NCBI GenBank assembly: GCA_041654915.1
Contig: JBAZCO010000113.1
Location: 1 to 5,265, forward strand
Source of the DNA: JBAZCO01 sp041654915
Lineage (GTDB): Bacteria > Bacillota > Clostridia > Christensenellales > DTU072
Direction of reading: 5' to 3'
DNA length: 5,265 bases
The notes under the pieces are model-generated. The model ran no database searches and was not told the origin of the DNA. It worked only from the letters and a program-made list of their open reading frames with translations. The position numbers were made by a program, and so were the translations under genes. Shown here piece after piece: positions 1 to 3,970 of this stretch (within the stretch, counting starts at the first letter, position 1; each line of letters opens with the position of its first letter).

Positions 1-468
1 AAGAGTACGCTTGCCAAGGAACTTCATAAAATTACGGGTTTGCCGCTCATACATTTGGATAAAGAGTTTTGGAATACGGGTTGGGTAAAGACACCCCGAG
101 AAGAGTGGATAAAAAAACAAGAGGCATTTGTATCCGCCCCCGAATGGATTCTAGACGGCAATTATTTAAATACCTTGTATGTAAGGCTAAAACAAGCAGA
201 TACGGTAATATACCTTGATTTTAACCGCTTTGTATCCACTTATCGTATAATTTTGCGGCGGATAAAATATCGCAACAAGACCCGCCCCGACTTGCCCGAG
301 GACTGCCCCGAAAAGATTGATTATCCATTCTTAAAGTGGGTTTGGACTTTTAATCGCAAAGTGCGCCCAAGAATGTTACAAATACTTAGCGAGTTCCCCA
401 CCCCAACCCAAATCATTCTAAAAAGCCCAAGGGAAGCACGGGCATTTATAAATAAAATTAAAAAATAA
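1..468 (+). CDS. P-loop nucleotide kinase-like protein, 'topology modulation' (FlaR-like) family, 5' end missing
   Basis: The reading frame is open from the first base and ends at TAA 466-468, so the gene begins upstream. The window opens on K-S-T-L-A-K-E-L, which is the end of a Walker A motif (GxxxxGKST); about 11-12 N-terminal residues are probably missing. Further family signatures are HLDKEFW just after the P-loop, WILDGNY in the middle, a hydrophobic strand VIYLDFNRF, then an Arg-rich stretch RIILRRIKYRNKTRPD with DCPEKID after it, and ILKSPREARAFI near the C-terminus. This pattern fits the small cytoplasmic AAA/adenylate kinase-like proteins often annotated 'DNA topology modulation protein FlaR'. 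The true substrate of the family is poorly known and the topology name should not be taken literally. A start could be proposed at TTG 40, but that would remove the P-loop and is not credible. It converges on the minus-strand gene ending at 485, with only 16 bases between them and no visible terminator. Confidence 0.85.
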   Translation, partial: KSTLAKELHKITGLPLIHLDKEFWNTGWVKTPREEWIKKQEAFVSAPEWILDGNYLNTLYVRLKQADTVIYLDFNRFVSTYRIILRRIKYRNKTRPDLPEDCPEKIDYPFLKWVWTFNRKVRPRMLQILSEFPTPTQIILKSPREARAFINKIKK

Positions 469-484
469 TTACAGTAAGCCTCTA

Positions 485-922
485 TTAAAATTCCATACTA
501 TTTTTTTCTGCGAAAGAAAGAAATAAGTTTAGAAAAAATGTAATTTGCGTGTCTTGTTGCTCAGCTAAATTGTCTTGATTCTTAGCCAATCTGGGTTGTT
601 GCTGATAAAATGCGGTTTCATTCATATGTATATGTAATAATCTAAGCGGGTCTCTTCGCTCAAGGATGCGTTGGTAAAAGTCTTGTAACCATTTAATGTC
701 ATCTTCGTCTGTGAAATCGCTCTCATGAGTGTTGCTTTCATGAGCAAGCTTATTTCTTACATAACGGTATTTTTTTAGTTTCTTATAGTCAAAATCCCAA
801 TTCGGGATTCGAAAGCTATTATATTTGTATTGCTCCATTTCGGCTATATACGAGGATATCCCATTTTCATAAATATCTTTACAAAGGCTATCAAGCTTTT
901 TATAAGCATCAAAAAAATTCAT
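485..922 (-). CDS. Small HEPN-like protein of unknown function (possibly DUF6548 type)
   Basis: This gene encodes 145 residues. The start ATG (922-920) has an AAGAGG ribosome binding site at 928-933 with a 5-base spacer, which settles the start. The N-terminal 100 residues are predicted mostly helical and contain YVRNKLAHES, with R56 and H61 forming an R-x4-H motif. That motif is the hallmark of HEPN domains, several of which are RNases or toxins; the surrounding aromatic/lysine helix (DYKKLKKYRYVRNKLAHE) fits. I recall similar short proteins being common in Clostridia and probably filed as DUF6548, but this cannot be confirmed here. Residues 105-125 are rich in Gln and Asn, and the end (ITFFLNLFLSFAEKN) is hydrophobic; this tail looks lineage-specific. 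No nucleotidyltransferase (MNT) antitoxin gene flanks it, so a toxin-antitoxin role is not supported. It has its own promoter (950-978). RNase activity is inference only. Confidence 0.75.
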   Translation of the reverse strand: MNFFDAYKKLDSLCKDIYENGISSYIAEMEQYKYNSFRIPNWDFDYKKLKKYRYVRNKLAHESNTHESDFTDEDDIKWLQDFYQRILERRDPLRLLHIHMNETAFYQQQPRLAKNQDNLAEQQDTQITFFLNLFLSFAEKNSMEF

Positions 923-937
923 TTATGCCTCTTAATC

Positions 938-952
938 AAAATCTAAGATTTT
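938..952. repeat. 15-bp perfect palindrome over the start of the HEPN-like transcript
   Basis: AAAATCT-A-AGATTTT is a perfect 7+1+7 palindrome lying between the ribosome binding site (928-933) and the -10 box (950-955) of the minus-strand HEPN-like gene. It would cover the expected transcription start near 943. The position suits a repressor operator, possibly autoregulatory. As it is nearly all A/T, chance is a real alternative. Confidence 0.35.
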
Positions 953-978
953 ATAAATTTAAAACAGCAGCCTGACAA
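950..978 (-). promoter_or_regulatory. Probable sigma-A promoter of the HEPN-like gene
   Basis: On the minus strand TTGTCA (978-973, one mismatch to TTGACA) and TATAAA (955-950, one mismatch to TATAAT) are separated by 17 bp. The predicted start is near 943, giving a leader of about 21 bases that holds the ribosome binding site. The -35 box overlaps the foot of the hairpin at 977-997, so the gene is probably transcribed separately from the tRNA gene upstream. Confidence 0.6.
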
Positions 979-1060
979 AATCGGCTCTGCCGATTTTCGG
1001 TTGGTCGGGAGCCGAAGGCCTTGGTGGAGCATTGAGTTTTTTATCCGCACCTGCCCCCGA
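976..1060. other. GC-rich intergenic element with nested inverted repeats
   Basis: Unlike the AT-rich spacers elsewhere, this stretch is dense in TCGG and CCGA tetramers. They lie at 981-984 and 990-993, at 997-1000 and 1005-1008, and at 1012-1015. They allow several mutually exclusive hairpins. It also contains an imperfect direct repeat, TTGGTCGGGAGC (1001-1012) and TTGGTGGAGC (1021-1030), and a T6 run at 1037-1042. No open reading frame of note crosses it. It may be a dispersed intergenic repeat or simply the tRNA 3' trailer with its terminator. Confidence 0.35.
977..997 (-). terminator. Hairpin, candidate terminator of the tRNA-Ala transcript
   Basis: AAAATCGGC (977-985) and GCCGATTTT (989-997) form a perfect 9-bp stem around a TCT loop. 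Read on the minus strand it lies about 80 bases beyond the tRNA 3' end and ends in TTTTGT. Its U-run is short (four bases, within the stem), so termination may be weak. An alternative pairing, TCGGCTC (981-987) with GAGCCGA (1009-1015), competes with this stem, so the region may instead be a structured repeat. Confidence 0.4.
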
Positions 1061-1078
1061 ATGCGTTTAAGTATCTAT

Positions 1079-1154
1079 TGGTGGAGATAAGGAGGCTCGA
1101 ACTCCTGACCTGTGCATTGCGAACGCACCGCTCTGCCAACTGAGCTATATCCCC
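1079..1154 (-). tRNA. tRNA-Ala, anticodon CGC
   Basis: The minus strand folds into a full 76-base cloverleaf with encoded CCA. The acceptor stem is GGGGATA (1154-1148) with TATCTCC (1089-1083), which includes the G3-U70 wobble pair, the main identity element for alanyl-tRNA synthetase, and the discriminator base is A. The D-arm is GCTC-AGTTGGCA-GAGC. The anticodon arm is GTGCG-TTCGCAA-TGCAC, giving anticodon CGC, which reads GCG; the last stem pair is G-U. The variable loop is AGGTC and the T-arm is AGGAG-TTCGAGC-CTCCT. It is a single gene, not part of a visible tRNA cluster, with its own strong promoter at 1177-1206. CGC is a less common alanine isoacceptor in low-GC Bacillota, but GCG codons do occur in the neighbouring genes. 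Confidence 0.96.
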
Positions 1155-1176
1155 AAATTGTAGGTTTTACTTTTGT

Positions 1177-1206
1177 ATTATAGCAAAGGTCTTTTATCGT
1201 TGTCAA
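1177..1206 (-). promoter_or_regulatory. Consensus sigma-A promoter of tRNA-Ala
   Basis: On the minus strand there is a perfect TTGACA (1206-1201), an 18-bp spacer and a perfect TATAAT (1182-1177). The start is expected near 1170, leaving a leader of about 16 bases before the mature tRNA 5' end at 1154. A strong unregulated promoter is typical of stable RNA genes. Confidence 0.85.
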
Positions 1207-1255
1207 ATAATTAGTGAAAACTGATATTTTTATATTTACAAACAAAAACTTAATA

Positions 1256-1288
1256 ATTGTTTTAAAAAGAATGATGTTTTTAAACAAT
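1256..1288. repeat. AT-rich imperfect inverted repeat between tRNA-Ala and msrA
   Basis: ATTGTTTTAAAAA (1256-1268) is the reverse complement of TTTTTAAACAAT (1277-1288) apart from one extra T, around an 8-base loop. It lies in the 207-base spacer between the divergent tRNA and msrA genes, which otherwise holds only their promoters. It could be an operator or an upstream promoter element, but its low sequence complexity makes chance likely. Confidence 0.25.
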
Positions 1289-1290
1289 AT

Positions 1291-1320
1291 TTGCTAATTT
1301 TCTTGGGCATTTATCATAAT
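1291..1320 (+). promoter_or_regulatory. Candidate msrA promoter (upstream choice)
   Basis: TTGCTA (1291-1296, four of six to TTGACA), an 18-bp spacer and CATAAT (1315-1320, five of six) predict a start near 1327. That would leave a leader of about 35 bases containing the AGGTGG ribosome binding site at 1345-1350. The boxes are weaker than those at 1334-1342, but this choice fits the translation signals better. Confidence 0.35.
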
Positions 1321-1333
1321 ATGCTTGCCCGTA

Positions 1334-1342
1334 TGATATAAT
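1334..1342 (+). promoter_or_regulatory. Extended -10 element just before msrA
   Basis: TGATATAAT is a perfect extended -10 (TGn plus TATAAT) with no good -35 upstream, as is common for extended -10 promoters. Transcription would start near 1349, inside or after the AGGTGG ribosome binding site (1345-1350), giving an almost leaderless msrA message. The flanking TATCATA (1312-1318) and TATGATA (1332-1338) are inverted copies and could mark a regulator site. Confidence 0.4.
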
Positions 1343-1344
1343 AT

Positions 1345-1350
1345 AGGTGG
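1345..1350 (+). promoter_or_regulatory. Ribosome binding site that decides the msrA start
   Basis: AGGTGG lies 11 bases before ATG 1362 but only 2 bases before ATG 1353, and it overlaps the GTG at 1347. ATG 1362 is therefore the best start, though the spacing is a little long. Confidence 0.5.
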
Positions 1351-1361
1351 TAATGAAAAAT

Positions 1362-1853
1362 ATGGATAATCAAAACAATAAAAAAGTATATTTGGCAGGC
1401 GGTTGCTTTTGGGGCGTGGAGGAATACTTCAGGCGGATGAGAGGCGTGATTTTCACCCGTGTAGGGTATGCAAACGGAAACACGGCGGATACTTCTTATA
1501 GAGAGCTAAACCGCACGGGACACGCCGAAACCGTAGAGGTGGTTTACGACCCGGAAATTGTGTCGCTTAGGGCAATCCTCAAGGCATACTTTTCTATTAT
1601 CGACCCCACAAGCATCAATCGTCAAGGTGCTGATATAGGGGTGCAGTACCGCACAGGAATATACTATTTAAACAACTGTGACCGTGACATTATAGAGCAA
1701 ATTATGCAAGAGGTGCAGGGGCGTTATTTACGACCGCTTGCAGTAGAGTGTGAACTTTTGGATAATTTTATTGAGGCGGAGGACTATCATCAAAGATACT
1801 TGGTGAAAAACCCCGACGGTTATTGTCATATTGCCATACCCCCCAACATTTAA
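1362..1853 (+). CDS. msrA: Peptide methionine-S-sulfoxide reductase MsrA
   Basis: This cytoplasmic repair enzyme reduces the S epimer of methionine sulfoxide in proteins and free methionine sulfoxide, using thioredoxin. Counting from ATG 1362 the product has 163 residues, a normal length for a single-domain MsrA. The signature GGCFWGVEEYF carries the catalytic Cys15 near the N-terminus, as the family requires. The following conserved blocks are VGYANG, the YREL...TGHAE..EVVYDP stretch, FFSIIDP-like YFSIIDPTSINRQGAD, GVQYRTGIYY, and the C-terminal EDYHQRYLVKNPDGYCHI. Cys155 in GYCHI is the likely resolving cysteine. There is no fused MsrB domain and no signal peptide. In-frame starts at GTG 1347 and ATG 1353 would add five or three residues (giving MVMKN or MKN) but sit on or too near the ribosome binding site. 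It is transcribed alone, between a divergent tRNA gene and a convergent exosporium gene with a shared terminator. Confidence in the identity is very high; the exact start is less sure. Confidence 0.96.
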   Translation: MDNQNNKKVYLAGGCFWGVEEYFRRMRGVIFTRVGYANGNTADTSYRELNRTGHAETVEVVYDPEIVSLRAILKAYFSIIDPTSINRQGADIGVQYRTGIYYLNNCDRDIIEQIMQEVQGRYLRPLAVECELLDNFIEAEDYHQRYLVKNPDGYCHIAIPPNI

Positions 1854-1895
1854 GTCAATTTTTTATTGGTTTAATTTTTCATCAAATCTTATCAG

Positions 1896-1925
1896 AAAAA
1901 AAGACTGTCTTGCCAGACAGTCTTT
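1896..1925. terminator. Strong bidirectional terminator between msrA and the exosporium gene
   Basis: AAAGACTGTCT (1900-1910) and AGACAGTCTTT (1915-1925) form a perfect 11-bp stem with a TGCC loop. A run of seven A at 1896-1902 gives the minus strand a U7 tail, so termination is strongest for the exosporium gene ending at 1953. The plus strand has only TTT followed by GTGATTT, so it should stop msrA less efficiently. Confidence 0.88.
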
Positions 1926-1952
1926 GTGATTTATCTTTTGATTTATGGTGTT

Positions 1953-2867
1953 TTAGACAATAGTAATTCCCGCACTTGCGTGTCCTGTTACCGTTTGCAA
2001 TAGGTTTATGCCAGTAGTAGTGATGGAAAAAACCATTAACAGCCGTGTTTCTGCGGTGACGGGAATGGATAAATTATCTATAATTCCGTTTGCATGCGTG
2101 CCAATAGCCACTACTCCGCTTAGCGACGGAGCAAGATTTATTTGCGAGCCGGGAACGGGTACAAAAATGTTATCGGGCGTTGTCGATTGGTATAATTCTG
2201 CCCTTACTGTTGTACTGCTAAGCAGTATGTCTAAGGCAATAGTTACATTAAAGTATGCCGCAATAGATGTGATTGTGCCATCACGGGGTACGCTAAACGA
2301 CATATTGGAAAGCAATCCTAAATCAATAGTTAATCCCAAGATATTTGGGGCTTGCACCGAGTTGCCAAAGGCAATAAATGACGGTAAACCCGCCAAACCG
2401 CCTGCTATACTTGTTAGTGCGATTGGTAAAGTGCCAGAGGCAAAGGGTATGATTGCGCCGCCTGAGCTGACCTCATCATCTTCAACTATTATAAGTGACG
2501 CCTTTACGGGCGTATTGTTGCTAAAATAAACAGTAGCTCCGCTTATATTAGAGAGCGTGATTACGATGGGTGCATTTGTCACTTCAAATACGGCTACACC
2601 AGAAGTTTGTCCTGTTTTAAGGGGAGAGCTACCCCGCACACCCGCCACTCCCATTAGTCCAAATACGGAGGCTGCGGCGGAGGAAGATTGCTGGGATACC
2701 CACCATTCAACATGATATATACCGTTTTCATTTATGGTTATTTCACCCAGAGTTGGGCTGTATGATATATTTCCATTCGCAAACAAAATATTATCAAAAA
2801 GTACGGAGGCATTGTTCGACACAGCGTCATTAGCTATTTTTTCTACTTGTAAAGCTATATTACTCAT
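1953..2867 (-). CDS. BclB-like exosporium surface protein, C1q/TNF-like domain plus BclB C-terminal domain, no collagen repeats
   Basis: The product has 304 residues. ATG 2867-2865 is preceded by AGGAG (2875-2879) with a 7-base spacer. Residues about 8-128 look like the C1q/TNF-like jelly-roll of BclA-type proteins: VSNNASVLFDNILFANG, then ITINENGIYHVEWWVS, then short beta strands ending in KASLIIVED. Residues about 135-304 match the BclB C-terminal domain: GGAIIPFASG (136-145), IAGGLAGLPSFIAFGNS, FSVPRDGTITSIAAYF, AELYQSTTPDN.F.PVPGS, LSIPVTAETRLLMVFS and a final HASAGITIV. In known relatives such domains cap collagen-like Gly-X-Y stalks on spore exosporium filaments and drive trimerisation. 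Here there is no Gly-X-Y repeat, no exosporium leader motif, no signal peptide and no cysteine. The protein is thus two globular domains joined by a short VSSGG linker. A spore-coat or exosporium role is inferred from the family and from a sigma-E/K-like -10 (2900-2907). It is monocistronic and ends at a strong terminator. Confidence 0.85.
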   Translation of the reverse strand: MSNIALQVEKIANDAVSNNASVLFDNILFANGNISYSPTLGEITINENGIYHVEWWVSQQSSSAAASVFGLMGVAGVRGSSPLKTGQTSGVAVFEVTNAPIVITLSNISGATVYFSNNTPVKASLIIVEDDEVSSGGAIIPFASGTLPIALTSIAGGLAGLPSFIAFGNSVQAPNILGLTIDLGLLSNMSFSVPRDGTITSIAAYFNVTIALDILLSSTTVRAELYQSTTPDNIFVPVPGSQINLAPSLSGVVAIGTHANGIIDNLSIPVTAETRLLMVFSITTTGINLLQTVTGHASAGITIV

Positions 2868-2899
2868 AAATTATCTCCTGAAAAATTTTCTAATACTAC

Positions 2900-2907
2900 A
2901 TAATATG
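2900..2907 (-). promoter_or_regulatory. Possible sigma-E/sigma-K-like -10 of the exosporium gene
   Basis: On the minus strand CATATTAT (2907-2900) fits the CATAnnnT -10 used by the mother-cell sporulation sigma factors. The expected start near 2893 leaves about 25 bases before the ATG. No convincing -35 is visible: the nearest AC dinucleotides are 13 and 18 bases upstream. The same bases contain TATTAT, a passable sigma-A -10, so the assignment rests partly on the product. Confidence 0.35.
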
Positions 2908-2968
2908 AATAGATATAAGAGTTTTGTTTAAATCGGGGCAATCTTACTCGCTAAATGAATAAGTTCTA

Positions 2969-2997
2969 TTGCGCTTGCTAAAATAAAATGTTATATT
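2969..2997 (+). promoter_or_regulatory. Candidate promoter of the PAS-GGDEF gene, leaderless transcript
   Basis: TTGCGC (2969-2974), a 17-bp spacer and TATATT (2992-2997) form a moderate sigma-A promoter. Its expected start falls at about 3004, the A of the start codon, so the message would be leaderless. No Shine-Dalgarno sequence precedes ATG 3004, which agrees with this. The promoter shares the 136-base divergent spacer with the exosporium gene. Confidence 0.4.
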
Positions 2998-3003
2998 TTA
3001 ACT

Positions 3004-3906
3004 ATGGATAAATTGTATGATGACCGTTTTTATAAAATAATGCTGAACAATACCTACGAGGGTATTTATTTTGTTGACGCAAACCGTAACATTACTTTTT
3101 GGAACAAGGGCGCAGAAAAGATAAGTGGCTTTACCGCTACCGAAGTGCTGGGCAGAAATTGCTCGGATAATATTTTAAACCATATAGACGACTTTGGCAC
3201 TCGGCTATGCATAAATGGCTGCCCTCTGCACAAGACGCTAGAAGACGGGCTGTATCGAGAGGCATCCGTATACTTGCATCATAAAAACGGTACTCGAGTA
3301 CCCATTAATATTCGCATTATTCCCGTTATGGATGGCGACAAAATAATAGGTGCGGCAGAATTATTTAATGACGATGCCGAAAAGCACAAGCTTCTACTTG
3401 CCCTAGATAACTTTAAAGTACTTGCGCTAAAAGACCAACTTACCGGGCTTGCTAACAGGCGGTATATTGAGTATTTTTTAGAGTCAAAAATAAGCGACTA
3501 CAAAAGAATGGGCATACCCTTTGGCATTGCGTTGTTCGATATAGATAATTTTAAACCGATAAACGACAACTACGGGCATATAGTAGGGGATGAGCTGCTG
3601 CAAGTAATAGCAAAGACAATATCTAATGTTACACGGTCTACCGACCTAACCGGCAGGTGGGGCGGCGATGAGTTTATCTCAATATTTACAGGAGCGGAGG
3701 AAAGCGCTCTTCACGAACTAGCAGAAAAGATAAGAAACCTAATACTCAATTCCAAGCTAAGAAAGGGTGACAAAGAAGTGAGCGTTAGCGTATCCATAGG
3801 AGTAACCCCCTATAAAGAGGGCGATACTATCGATAGTATTGCCGAGCGAGCGGATGAGCTTTTGTACAAAAGTAAGCGACTAGGCAAAAATCGCACAAGT
3901 TCTTAA
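3004..3906 (+). CDS. PAS-domain sensor diguanylate cyclase (PAS-GGDEF)
   Basis: This 300-residue soluble protein probably makes cyclic di-GMP from two GTP under control of an N-terminal sensor. Residues about 8-125 form a PAS domain (NTYEGIYFVDANRNITFWNKGAEKISGF, then VYLHHKNGTRVPINIRIIPV). It contains a C69-x3-C73 motif in TRLCINGCPLHKTLEDG plus Cys53 and His92/93, a pattern I recall in other PAS-GGDEF proteins and which could bind a metal or haem or sense redox; the ligand is unknown. A helical linker (126-142) leads to the GGDEF domain (143-298): DQLTGLANRR, metal-binding FDIDNFK with Asp179, intact GGDEF at 220-224, and VSIGVT. RSTD (211-214), five residues before GGDEF, is an intact RxxD inhibitory site, so product feedback is expected. 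There is no membrane segment and no EAL domain. The start ATG lacks a ribosome binding site; an in-frame stop at 2956-2958 limits extension upstream, and the PAS fold begins soon after the chosen start. Confidence 0.93.
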   Translation: MDKLYDDRFYKIMLNNTYEGIYFVDANRNITFWNKGAEKISGFTATEVLGRNCSDNILNHIDDFGTRLCINGCPLHKTLEDGLYREASVYLHHKNGTRVPINIRIIPVMDGDKIIGAAELFNDDAEKHKLLLALDNFKVLALKDQLTGLANRRYIEYFLESKISDYKRMGIPFGIALFDIDNFKPINDNYGHIVGDELLQVIAKTISNVTRSTDLTGRWGGDEFISIFTGAEESALHELAEKIRNLILNSKLRKGDKEVSVSVSIGVTPYKEGDTIDSIAERADELLYKSKRLGKNRTSS

Positions 3907-3970
3907 AAAGCTCCAAGCAAAGCTCTAAAAATATTTCAACAAGAAAAATCTATGACAATAGAGAGGAAAA

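Noticed and set aside
40..468. TTG at 40 as a true start of the first gene
   Set aside because: The same frame is open to base 1 and encodes the end of a P-loop (KSTLAKEL), so the gene starts upstream of the window.
485..1154. HEPN-MNT toxin-antitoxin module or tRNA-linked genomic island
   Set aside because: No nucleotidyltransferase antitoxin, integrase or long att repeat is present; the only tRNA 3' match is nine bases.
1075..1287. Minus-strand open frame of 70 codons
   Set aside because: It runs through the tRNA-Ala gene and its promoter; the GYSSVGRA...FEPPYLHQ-like peptide is the usual artefact of translating a tRNA.
1347..1361. GTG 1347 or ATG 1353 as the msrA start
   Set aside because: Both overlap or lie too close to AGGTGG (1345-1350); ATG 1362 has the better spacing and keeps the full MsrA domain. 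ATG 1353 remains possible if the transcript is leaderless.
2008..2529. Plus-strand open frame of 173 codons
   Set aside because: It lies wholly inside the BclB-like gene on the opposite strand, has no ribosome binding site and no recognisable domain, whereas the minus-strand frame has clear family motifs.
2734..2931. Plus-strand open frame of 65 codons
   Set aside because: It overlaps the 5' end of the exosporium gene and its promoter region and has no recognisable product or ribosome binding site.
3907..3970. Terminator between the cyclase and NYN genes
   Set aside because: The AAGCTC units at 3909-3914 and 3921-3926 are direct copies rather than a stem, and no U-run follows a hairpin.
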